Assembly (NCBI RefSeq): GCF_006874425.1
Contig: NZ_VIJZ01000013.1
Coordinates: forward strand, 42,116-106,115
From: Paenibacillus ottowii
Lineage (GTDB): Bacteria; Bacillota; Bacilli; Paenibacillales; Paenibacillaceae
Direction: 5' to 3'
DNA length: 64,000 bases
How positions within the stretch are numbered: the stretch's first letter is position 1; each line of letters starts with the position of its first letter. The notes under the pieces are model-generated. The model searched no databases, was not told the origin of the DNA, and was given only the letters and a program-made list of their open reading frames with translations. This document shows positions 1 to 7,168 of this stretch, piece by piece. The position numbers and the translations under genes were made by a program.

Positions 1-1
1 T

Positions 2-199
2 GATGGTGTGGGCATGAGTCAAGAGGAACTGGACCGTCTGCTGAGTCCTCATCAAGAACAGGACAACGGGATAGGATTACGGAATACAGATCGACGTTTG
101 AAGCAAGTATACGGTAAAGGATTATCTATTAGTAGTCTTCCCAACCAGGGTACAACGGTAAGCTTCCATGTTCCCCAGGTACAAAGACAAGAAATATAA
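2..199 (+). CDS. C-terminal end of a LytS-type sensor histidine kinase (partial at left edge)
   Basis: The frame enters from the left edge and stops at 199. The first residues, DGVGM, are the G1 nucleotide-binding box of a GHKL ATPase. GIGLRNTDRRL follows, then a conserved YGKGL block and QGTTVSFHVP at the end. This is the final ATPase half of a sensor kinase. It matches the last 65 residues of the hybrid kinase at 36837-39980 almost block for block, so the missing part is probably also a large membrane kinase. The gene converges on a BTAD response regulator (297-1448), its likely partner. Domain identity is sure; full architecture cannot be seen. Confidence 0.85.
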   Translation, partial: DGVGMSQEELDRLLSPHQEQDNGIGLRNTDRRLKQVYGKGLSISSLPNQGTTVSFHVPQVQRQEI

Positions 200-296
200 T
201 ATCTCTGTCCCGTAGGTCCTATACAGAACGAGGCGAAGTAAGTGACGCTTCTAATGGGGACTCTACGGGTACGGAGAAGGATTCCCAGTCGTGAAA

Positions 297-1448
297 TTAG
301 GCATGAGCCATTTGCCACTCTTTAAACCAATTTGTAATTTGTTCATTGGGCTTCTCATGAAGCTCTTCCCATAAGACGGATGATAATAAACCATGCCATT
401 TGATCACTAAGCTATTTTTATTCATCTCAGCATAGGTCTTCATTAATCCCCAGTAGGCTTCCTCTTCTTGGGGGTGACGACTACAGATGCCCTCATAAAT
501 AGAGATCGCCTCTTCAGGCTGGGAGTTCCCTCTGTACCATTCTGCCATTTTTAATGATATGGATAACCACATTTTATGCAGCCTTTGGCGTTCACTTTCA
601 ACCCACCAAAAATCATATTCTTGTAAATAGTCCCCTTTGTAAAGCTCCATCATTTTTACATAATAAGGGATGGATTCCTTGTTCATCTGTGGAGCGGATG
701 CCAGGAGAGATTCCCATCTTTCTGTATCTAACAGTACGTTTTGCGTATGCAAAATATAACCGCCATTAGTATTGGAAATCTCTAAAAAGGAATGATACGG
801 CGCTATCGTTTTTCTAATATAATAAGCGGCTGTATATAAAAGAGAGTAGGCCTTATCTTCTTCATATTCTGGCCATAGTAATTCAATCAAGGCTGATTTA
901 CGAACCCATTGGTCATGATTCTGGAGCAAGTACAAAAACAGTTCCTGGGTCTTTTTAGTCCTCCACTGAATAACAGTGGGTGGCTGATCCGGTAATGTGA
1001 AGACGACATATTGAAAAACCTGTAATTGAAGAACAGAAGGCTGATTCTCAGGCATGGAGGCAGCTTGATCGTCACGCTTCAGAATGCGATTCATGGTTTT
1101 AATAAGACGTTCTGTCGTGACCGGCTTGAGCAGATAATCCAGTGCGTTAAGCTCGAAGGCTTGAATAGCGTACTTATCGTAAGCCGTAACAAAAACGATC
1201 TGAATATGGGGTTTGTGCTCCAAAATTTGATGTGCTAATTCAATTCCGCTGATCCCTGGAAGTCTTACATCCAAAAAAGCTATATCTATATCATCAAGTA
1301 GAATATAGTCCTTAGCCACGAATGGATTCGTAAAAGCTCCTGCAATATGTATGCCTTGTAACTCGCCAAGCAGACGCTTCATATAATCCAAAGCTAACTC
1401 TTCATCATCGACAATAACAATCCTTGTCAATATCTCTGATCTTTCCAC
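297..1448 (-). CDS. Response regulator with receiver, winged-helix and BTAD output domains
   Basis: A 383-residue cytoplasmic regulator. The receiver domain (about residues 8-125) has acidic D14/D15, phosphoacceptor D60 in FLDVRLPG, T88 and K108 in LLKPV. A winged-helix DNA-binding segment follows (about 165-245, with RTKKTQELFLYLLQ and ALIELLWPEYEEDKA). An all-helical BTAD/TPR-like domain, as in SARP activators, ends the protein. The frame stays open upstream, but the GTG at 1448 has AAGGAG 10 bases before it and starts just ahead of the receiver, so it is preferred. It faces the kinase fragment 2-199 and has exactly the length of its paralogue at 40135-41286. Targets are unknown. Confidence 0.85.
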   Translation of the reverse strand: MERSEILTRIVIVDDEELALDYMKRLLGELQGIHIAGAFTNPFVAKDYILLDDIDIAFLDVRLPGISGIELAHQILEHKPHIQIVFVTAYDKYAIQAFELNALDYLLKPVTTERLIKTMNRILKRDDQAASMPENQPSVLQLQVFQYVVFTLPDQPPTVIQWRTKKTQELFLYLLQNHDQWVRKSALIELLWPEYEEDKAYSLLYTAAYYIRKTIAPYHSFLEISNTNGGYILHTQNVLLDTERWESLLASAPQMNKESIPYYVKMMELYKGDYLQEYDFWWVESERQRLHKMWLSISLKMAEWYRGNSQPEEAISIYEGICSRHPQEEEAYWGLMKTYAEMNKNSLVIKWHGLLSSVLWEELHEKPNEQITNWFKEWQMAHA

Positions 1449-1530
1449 GTGTACTGTACTCCTTTTTAGGCAGATACATCTTATTATATAGGATAACTTG
1501 ACTACGGCTATAAGCAAACAGTTGTAGAAG

Positions 1531-1598
1531 AAAAAAAATTTAAATAAAGAGGCGGGCTACGATAGGCCATCGTTAAGATGACTGACCGCGAGCCCGCC
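1531..1598 (-). terminator. Rho-independent terminator of the nitroreductase gene
   Basis: Inverted repeat GGCGGGCT (1551-1558) and AGCCCGCC (1591-1598). On the minus strand it is followed by a T-rich run at 1550-1531. It insulates the nitroreductase from the response-regulator gene downstream. Confidence 0.75.
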
Positions 1599-1648
1599 TG
1601 TTCAAGTTGTGCCAAACTTAAAAATTGACTAACAATATTGGACGAATA

Positions 1649-2323
1649 TTACAGAACCCAGCGCGTGATCTTCTCCAGGGGTTGTCTGGATTTTTCCCGC
1701 TTGGGTTCATGAGCACGATAACCGAAGGCAGCGATGACTGAAATATCCAGTAGCCCGTTCTCCAGCAGTCCTTCTTCCTCCAAAATGGCATGCACCTGAT
1801 CATAGTTAAAACCTTCAATTGGACAGGAATCAATGCCAATCTGAGCTGCCGCTGTCATCATATTGCCCAAGGCAATATAGGTTTGCTTGGAGGCCCAGTC
1901 AAATAACGTGCGTTCGTTTTCCAGCAGGCGTTGACTTTCACCTTGGAAAATCTTATAGCGGCCCGGTAGTGAGGCAAAGTCTTCGTCAGACATACCCTTA
2001 ACCTCTTTATACATGTACTCTACGTAAGGAGAATCATAGCGGACATCCTTACGTGCCAAAATCAGAACGACATGGCTGGCCGCTGGGATCTGCTTTTGAC
2101 CGCCACTGGACACTGCCGCCAGCTTTTCTCTCAATGCTTGATTTTGTACGACCACAAACTGCCACGGTTCAAATCCTACAGAGCTAGGGGAGAGGCGACC
2201 GGTTTCGAGAATAAATTGAAAATCCTCCTCCGGTATGATGCGATTAGGATCGAATTCCTTCGTGGCATGTCTGAATAGAAAGGCATCCAGAATTTCCTGC
2301 TTTTTAGCTGATGTATTGGACAT
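1649..2323 (-). CDS. yfkO: NAD(P)H nitroreductase / flavin oxidoreductase, YfkO (HypO) type
   Basis: A 224-residue FMN-dependent nitroreductase-fold enzyme that reduces nitro compounds, quinones or other electrophiles with NAD(P)H. FRHATKEFDP near the N terminus and RLSPSSVGFEPWQF (about 43-56) are the FMN-binding signatures. ASKQTYIALGNMMTAAAQIGIDSCPIEGF (about 144-172) is the dimer and cofactor-loop region. Sequence and length are closest to Bacillus subtilis YfkO, which was renamed HypO because the DUF24 regulator HypR controls it. Here too an HxlR/DUF24 gene is transcribed divergently at 2513, which supports a disulfide or electrophile stress role. The substrate is unproven. Confidence 0.85.
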   Translation of the reverse strand: MSNTSAKKQEILDAFLFRHATKEFDPNRIIPEEDFQFILETGRLSPSSVGFEPWQFVVVQNQALREKLAAVSSGGQKQIPAASHVVLILARKDVRYDSPYVEYMYKEVKGMSDEDFASLPGRYKIFQGESQRLLENERTLFDWASKQTYIALGNMMTAAAQIGIDSCPIEGFNYDQVHAILEEEGLLENGLLDISVIAAFGYRAHEPKREKSRQPLEKITRWVL

Positions 2324-2431
2324 AAAATGTACTCCTTTTGATATGGGGTTAGTTGGTGCTCTATGGATTTTCTGCTACTATAATGAGAGCTAATATCGAA
2401 TATATAGTTATCATATAGAAAGTTTTTGCAG

Positions 2432-2457
2432 GGAACAAGTACGCACATATTTGTTCC
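2432..2457. promoter_or_regulatory. Inverted repeat, candidate HxlR-type operator
   Basis: GGAACAA and TTGTTCC arms separated by 12 bases, in the divergent interval between the nitroreductase start (2323) and the regulator start (2513). Perfect arms and location suit a dimeric winged-helix regulator. Binding is inferred; the sequence does not match a published consensus that I can confirm. Confidence 0.45.
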
Positions 2458-2512
2458 TTGTCATACATCTGAGGCTATTGGTTACACATTCCAGCAGAAA
2501 GAAGGGGTATAC

Positions 2513-2896
2513 ATGCCACGGGAGACGGAACATGCGGTTAGCGTTAATTTTGGATGTCCGGTAGCCAAAACCGTCGGGGTGATTGGAGGCAAGTGGAAGG
2601 GGGTCATTTTGTATCATTTGACCACAGGACCACGGCGCTATAACGAAATTCGACGGACCTTGCCTAATATTACACAGCGGATGCTAACCTTGCAGCTGCG
2701 TGAATTGGAGAGAGATGGCATTGTACACCGTGAAATTTATAATGAGAACCCACCCCGTGTAGAATACTCGCTTACCCCGTTGGGAGAAACGTTAAGGCCG
2801 TTGCTGGATTTTATGAGAGACTGGGGGATCTTCTATGGAGAACAGGGTTGCGAGCCTGTAACGACAACTTCCAAATCGGGCAAGGATTTTTGTTAA
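2513..2896 (+). CDS. HxlR/DUF24-family transcriptional regulator (redox-sensing type)
   Basis: A 127-residue winged-helix protein. Features: GCPVAKTVGVIGGKWK at the N terminus with conserved C15, recognition region RRYNEIRRTLPNITQRMLTLQLRELERDG, and wing PPRVEYSLTPLG. HxlR proteins of this kind (YodB, HypR, HxlR) sense quinones, aldehydes or disulfide stress through the N-terminal cysteine. Two further cysteines lie near the C terminus (in GCEP and the last residue), while the position near residue 49 used by HypR has none, so disulfide chemistry may be closer to YodB. The ATG at 2513 is chosen because AGAAGGGG precedes it and homologues begin here. Divergent from the nitroreductase, its likely target. 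Confidence 0.88.
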   Translation: MPRETEHAVSVNFGCPVAKTVGVIGGKWKGVILYHLTTGPRRYNEIRRTLPNITQRMLTLQLRELERDGIVHREIYNENPPRVEYSLTPLGETLRPLLDFMRDWGIFYGEQGCEPVTTTSKSGKDFC

Positions 2897-2911
2897 AGGG
2901 CATGAAGAAAG

Positions 2912-2958
2912 CCCGCCAAATGATTTCATAGAAGACGCCTAAGAAATCATTAGCGGGC
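2912..2958. terminator. Hairpin between the convergent regulator and GH18 genes
   Basis: CCCGCCAAATGATTTC (2912-2927) pairs with GAAATCATTAGCGGG (2943-2957) with one mismatch. No strong T run on either side. It probably ends transcription from both converging genes. Confidence 0.55.
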
Positions 2959-2977
2959 GGAATAAGGTCAGGTACAC

Positions 2978-4225
2978 TTATTTAAACTCGATGGCTTCGT
3001 TCATCTGCGTCCAGGCCGTTTCTCCAATGATGCCCAAGCGCCAGATAGCGATTCCTTTGAGGTCATAACGTTTGGCTAAACCGATCTTGGCGTTAACGGT
3101 ACTGTCTTTTTCGCTACCCATTGAAATCCCCAAAATGAGCTTGTCCCGTGAGGTTTCCTTCAAGGCCAGTTGTATGGCTTCATCCACTTTATCCAAAGGC
3201 TCAGGCGTAGCCTTTTGTCCATAATCATAGGCCATGATGATCAGGTCGTCCGCCAGATTGCCTAGCGTTTTGTAGTCATAGCCAGAGTAAGAGCTGTTCA
3301 GCGGATGCAGAACGACGGTGAGCTTGAGCCCGGCCTGATGCGCTTTGGCCGATAGCTTTTTAATAAAGGCGTTGTAGTCTGAACGCGCTTTAGCTTTATC
3401 GCCGCTCCATCCCAATCCTTCAAGGTCTAACGTAATGCCCTTGAACTGCTTATTGGTGGCGGTGCTGACGATTTGAGAAATGGTCTGTTCTTGAAGCTGC
3501 GCGCTTTCCAAAACCTTAGTTAGCTCGTGATTGCCGTCGACAGAATAAACCATCAGGTAAGGGGAAGTCCCCTGGCTATCTGCCTCCTGTAGAATAGACT
3601 CAGGCGTTACAGCTCCGGCAGCTTGAGGCCATTTATATTCTTTGCCGGTCGTCGTGAACTGTCCGTTCGTATCAATTCGACTCCAGCCGAAGGCAACTGC
3701 GTTAAAATCCTGTATTTTGGATTTTTGGTCAAAGGAAGACAGCGCATAAAAGCCCACAGTATACATAGCTTCACGTGGCGATGTAATCGAGACCGTTCGC
3801 GTTCCCTGATTCCAGTTCACTGTGGCTCCAAACTGCTGCCCGAAAAAGCCCAACGGAATCATTGTGCTTCCGCGTACGGTTTGCGGTGCGGCTGTTAGTT
3901 GAACGGTTTGTCCGTCTACTGTGGCATCACGGCTCCCCATTTTGAGAACCACCTGCTTGGTTGCATTGCCTTGTGCTTTGGTAGCGGTGATGCTTTGACT
4001 GGCTTGATCCCATTTTACTGTAATGCCTAGAGACTCAGAAATAGCGCGAAAAGGAACCATCGTCGTGCCGTTCATCATGGCAGGCTGTACAGGGAACGGC
4101 AATGGATATCCGTCCAACATGATGCTGATCTTCCCCGCCTCCGCTTGGGCTAAGGGACTATAGATGCCCGCTGCAGTACTCAAAAGGATAGCGCTAGATA
4201 ACAGAGCCTTATTTACGATTTTCAT
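2978..4225 (-). CDS. Exported protein: copper-amine-oxidase-like N-terminal domain plus GH18 hydrolase-like domain
   Basis: A 415-residue secreted protein. A signal peptide covers about residues 1-29 (cleavage near AQAEAGK). A stalk-type domain of the copper amine oxidase N-terminal family follows (about 30-150; repeated MVPFRAISESLG and MIPLGFFGQQFG blocks). A GH18 barrel of the YaaH/spore germination type completes it, with LDLEG as the DxE catalytic motif and IIMAYDYG. This layout is common in Paenibacillus and suggests a cell-wall or cortex glycan hydrolase. The ATG at 4225 is chosen over an in-frame TTG at 4246 because AGGAG sits 8 bases before it. Substrate not determinable. Confidence 0.82.
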   Translation of the reverse strand: MKIVNKALLSSAILLSTAAGIYSPLAQAEAGKISIMLDGYPLPFPVQPAMMNGTTMVPFRAISESLGITVKWDQASQSITATKAQGNATKQVVLKMGSRDATVDGQTVQLTAAPQTVRGSTMIPLGFFGQQFGATVNWNQGTRTVSITSPREAMYTVGFYALSSFDQKSKIQDFNAVAFGWSRIDTNGQFTTTGKEYKWPQAAGAVTPESILQEADSQGTSPYLMVYSVDGNHELTKVLESAQLQEQTISQIVSTATNKQFKGITLDLEGLGWSGDKAKARSDYNAFIKKLSAKAHQAGLKLTVVLHPLNSSYSGYDYKTLGNLADDLIIMAYDYGQKATPEPLDKVDEAIQLALKETSRDKLILGISMGSEKDSTVNAKIGLAKRYDLKGIAIWRLGIIGETAWTQMNEAIEFK

Positions 4226-4345
4226 CCTATGATCTCCTATGCTCAATAGATTGCAATGCTATCATGTTAGAATCGTGAGGTTTCTATCATTTTACCAAAA
4301 AAATGATAGATAGGTGAATGTGAAAAGATAGGATGAGATCATTAT

Positions 4346-4387
4346 AAAAAAAGCTGGTGCCTGAATGAATGGCACCAGCTTTTTTTA
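4346..4387. terminator. Strong terminator downstream of ycnI (bidirectional shape)
   Basis: AGCTGGTGCC (4352-4361) and GGCACCAGCT (4371-4380), flanked by A's on the left and T's on the right, so it can act on either strand. It ends the ycnJ-ycnI transcript on the minus strand. Confidence 0.9.
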
Positions 4388-4415
4388 CATGTAAGGCTTT
4401 GTTGTTATGAATGAA

Positions 4416-5165
4416 TTACTTGCGTCGCTTGAGTGCAATGCCTACTGCTGCCGCACCAAGCACGACTGCGATGATCGAGAGGACCAGTGCTGTTGTCTGT
4501 GCAGCAGAGCTGGCTGGAGCAGAAGCGGCAGACGTAGCCTGAGCAGCATTATCCGAGGTCGGTGCCGAGCTGCCGCTATCTTCAGTTGTATCTGTGCTCG
4601 CATGGCCCTTTGCTGTGCCTGCTGAATCATGTCCGCTGTCTGCGGCAGAAGCAGAAGTTTCGGGTGTGGTATTCGCTGTAATTGTGGTAATGGAATGAGG
4701 ATTGTTACTTCCTTCATCACCGGTCCATTCCACAATACTTCCGTCACTGTAATATTGGAAAGCATTCCAGGCTGCTGTGGTATTCTGGTCTGCATTTTGG
4801 GCGACAAAGCTGAAGCGTTGATACTGTCCCGCTTGAATGCCGTCTTTTTCAGCCGTCCAGGTGACGGTGGTTATTTTGCCAGAGCTGTCTTTTTCGGTGG
4901 CTACCTTCCAATCCGGTACAGGCTCGTATTGTTTGAAGACGACCTCTTTAGGAACTTTTAAAGCGACTTTGGTGGTTGGAATGTTTTTTTCCACAGGTAC
5001 TTTCAACGTGTACGTTTCCCACGCATTAGGCTGTGAAACGGAAGGCTTGACCGTCACATGCGCACTGGCCATACCTGCAAAAAGCAAGGCACCAGCCGCG
5101 ATTAAGCCCATCGAGGTTGCTAACCTGGAAAACCTGGATTTTGCTGTTTGAATCGTTTTATTCAT
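4416..5165 (-). CDS. ycnI: YcnI-like copper-binding membrane-anchored protein (DUF1775)
   Basis: A 249-residue exported protein. The signal peptide ends at ASA-HVTVKPS (about residue 35). That leaves an N-terminal histidine of the kind YcnI uses to bind Cu(II). The DUF1775 beta domain follows (about 36-165, ETYTLKVPVEKN, WTAEKDGI, WNAFQYYSDGSIVEWTG), then a low-complexity Ser/Ala/Thr linker with some His and Asp. A single C-terminal membrane helix (about 225-245) ends in LKRRK. It lies 31 bases downstream of ycnJ on the same strand, as in B. subtilis, and probably delivers or holds copper outside the cell for YcnJ. The ycnK repressor gene of B. subtilis is absent here. Confidence 0.9.
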   Translation of the reverse strand: MNKTIQTAKSRFSRLATSMGLIAAGALLFAGMASAHVTVKPSVSQPNAWETYTLKVPVEKNIPTTKVALKVPKEVVFKQYEPVPDWKVATEKDSSGKITTVTWTAEKDGIQAGQYQRFSFVAQNADQNTTAAWNAFQYYSDGSIVEWTGDEGSNNPHSITTITANTTPETSASAADSGHDSAGTAKGHASTDTTEDSGSSAPTSDNAAQATSAASAPASSAAQTTALVLSIIAVVLGAAAVGIALKRRK

Positions 5166-5196
5166 CTTTATTTCGCTCCCTTATAACATAAAATAA

Positions 5197-6915
5197 TTAT
5201 TTTTTACCGCCTACCTGTAGGGTAAATTCCGCGTCAACTGCATCGAGTGATGCCGTCAGGGCATGTACCTTGACTGCCCATGTTCCTTCGGAGGTTATCA
5301 ATTCCTGACTGCGGAAGGGCTGTTGCTGCTTCACAGGCAGAACGAATTCCTGTTGGTCTTGGTCAGGATTGGATGGAGTAAGCGTTAATGTGACCTGCTG
5401 GATACCTGAAACGGCAGTACCCTTGCTATCCTGAACGGATACCTTGAATTCATTGCTGCCCACAGCATTTGGGCTAACTGCCAGTGTAACGCTGTATTCG
5501 CTAGTAGTGCGAGTCTCCTCAAACGGTACGGCAGGTGCCTGACCGGGTGACAGGTGAGTGAGCACTGCTGCCAACAGCATGACGAGCAGGCCGACGGACA
5601 GCTCGGCACGCAATCCTCCGGCGGCTCGCTTGCTCGCCGCTGCTTGCCGAGCGCTGCGGAACTGGCCGGCTGCAAAGACCAGCATCACTAGCAGTAGCGC
5701 TGCTTTGCCGAGCAGAACGAGTCCGTAGGACGTGTTCAGCAGCATGGAGGGAGTCGGTATGTACAGCACGGCTCCATATATACCAGTGGCGAGCAGCGCC
5801 GCCACCATCGCCATGCCCCAGCCAGCGAAGCGGCGCAGAGCGGCTTGTCGCAGAGTTGCCTGCCCGGATACAGGCAGCTCCGATCCGGCAACAGGCAGGC
5901 ACACCACCATGACGGCAAGCGAACCGATCCAAAAGGCAGACGCCGCAAGATGAACGAAATCTGCCACAATGGCTGGAGCCGGATGGGTAGCCGCTGCTGG
6001 ATGCCCGACAAAAGCCTTAGACAGCATAAGGCCGAGCGTTAGTAGAACGGAGCAGTATCCCCACACATAGCGCTGACGATTGGAAATGCTGGGATCGATC
6101 GCATAAATTAGCGTTACGCTCAGAAGCAGCACGAGAATCATCTGGATAAACCAGATTTGCCCCGCCCCCGTAAATTGAAGGGCTTCTCCCAGAATGGGGA
6201 GTGAAAAGCCCTCTCCGATGGATACTCCGGCATCCCAAGACGCCTGAAGTGGTAGGCTGATTAAAATGGCGGCAGACGTTATGCCGTAGCCACTCCATAG
6301 CAGCTTAGTCCAGCGGGGTAATGTGTCAGAGGGCCGCTGACTAAGCACCTGCTGTTCATTGCGGTTCCTGTCGCGGTTTATGTTTGGTAAGAGGAACAGC
6401 CGGAAACAAATCGCTCCAAAAAGCAGCGATAGCCCTATGTAAAAAAGCCAACGGACAGCGATTAAGTCGATTCGTGATGTCCCAGAGCCTTCAGAAGCGG
6501 TAGCTTGATGGGGAGATGTATTGGAACCGCTGCCTACTTGAAATGGAATCACTCCATTGACTGGATGTCCATCTGCGGACAAAGCTCTCCAAGTGATGGT
6601 GTAAATTCCACTTTTCATCCCTGGAATCAATTGGATTCCCATGGTGGATGGGTGCTCTGGGTTGAGCTGTGCTTTTCCTGTGTCGACCCGCTTGCCTGTT
6701 TCATCGGTCACTTTGATGGACATGAAGGCAGACTGCAAATCTTCGTTGAAGGTGATGGTCACCTGGGAAGGAGACTTGTCCAGAACCTGATTTTCGGTTG
6801 GACTGGATTCAACGACAAATGCATGAGCCCATGATAAGTGAGGAAACAGGAGCAGAAGAGGGAGACACAGCAATAAAAGACAAGCCGCACGGGCTGGTCT
6901 AGACAGTTGCAACAT
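5197..6915 (-). CDS. ycnJ: YcnJ copper import protein (CopC-CopD fusion)
   Basis: A 572-residue membrane protein. Signal peptide about 1-30, cleaving before HAFVVESSPTENQVLDKSPS. This exposes the N-terminal histidine of a CopC beta-barrel domain (about 31-130). Multiple membrane helices of the CopD type follow (about 155-450), with ATHPAPAIVADFVHLAASAFWIG carrying conserved His residues. A C-terminal extracellular YtkA-like domain (about 465-570) ends the protein. The role in copper uptake across the membrane is known from B. subtilis YcnJ. It heads the ycnJ-ycnI pair and ends 31 bases before ycnI. The other copper genes (csoR-copZ-copA) are 6 kb away. Confidence 0.9.
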   Translation of the reverse strand: MLQLSRPARAACLLLLCLPLLLLFPHLSWAHAFVVESSPTENQVLDKSPSQVTITFNEDLQSAFMSIKVTDETGKRVDTGKAQLNPEHPSTMGIQLIPGMKSGIYTITWRALSADGHPVNGVIPFQVGSGSNTSPHQATASEGSGTSRIDLIAVRWLFYIGLSLLFGAICFRLFLLPNINRDRNRNEQQVLSQRPSDTLPRWTKLLWSGYGITSAAILISLPLQASWDAGVSIGEGFSLPILGEALQFTGAGQIWFIQMILVLLLSVTLIYAIDPSISNRQRYVWGYCSVLLTLGLMLSKAFVGHPAAATHPAPAIVADFVHLAASAFWIGSLAVMVVCLPVAGSELPVSGQATLRQAALRRFAGWGMAMVAALLATGIYGAVLYIPTPSMLLNTSYGLVLLGKAALLLVMLVFAAGQFRSARQAAASKRAAGGLRAELSVGLLVMLLAAVLTHLSPGQAPAVPFEETRTTSEYSVTLAVSPNAVGSNEFKVSVQDSKGTAVSGIQQVTLTLTPSNPDQDQQEFVLPVKQQQPFRSQELITSEGTWAVKVHALTASLDAVDAEFTLQVGGKK

Positions 6916-7095
6916 GCCTGTGAAGTCACCTTCTCTCGATTACTTGAAGCGAGGATATCCTCATTTGTAGCATTTTATACGGACAATCCAATTCCTATCT
7001 TAATCATAGTGCATATAACGGGAATAGATGGAGCAAATTATGACATTTATATGAAATTTGAAATAATCTGCAGTATGCAAAATGCCTATTATATG

Positions 7096-7141
7096 AAAAA
7101 AACTACCGTAACTAAAATCCAGGGGATTTCGTTCACGGTAG
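7096..7141 (-). terminator. Terminator of the GGDEF/HD-GYP gene
   Basis: An 18-base imperfect stem: CTACCGT arm at 7103-7109, ACGGTAG arm at 7135-7141, with further pairing inside around a 3-base loop. On the minus strand a run of seven T's follows (7102-7096). Confidence 0.85.
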
Positions 7142-7168
7142 GTGGTAAGATGAGGAGGCTATAAGACA

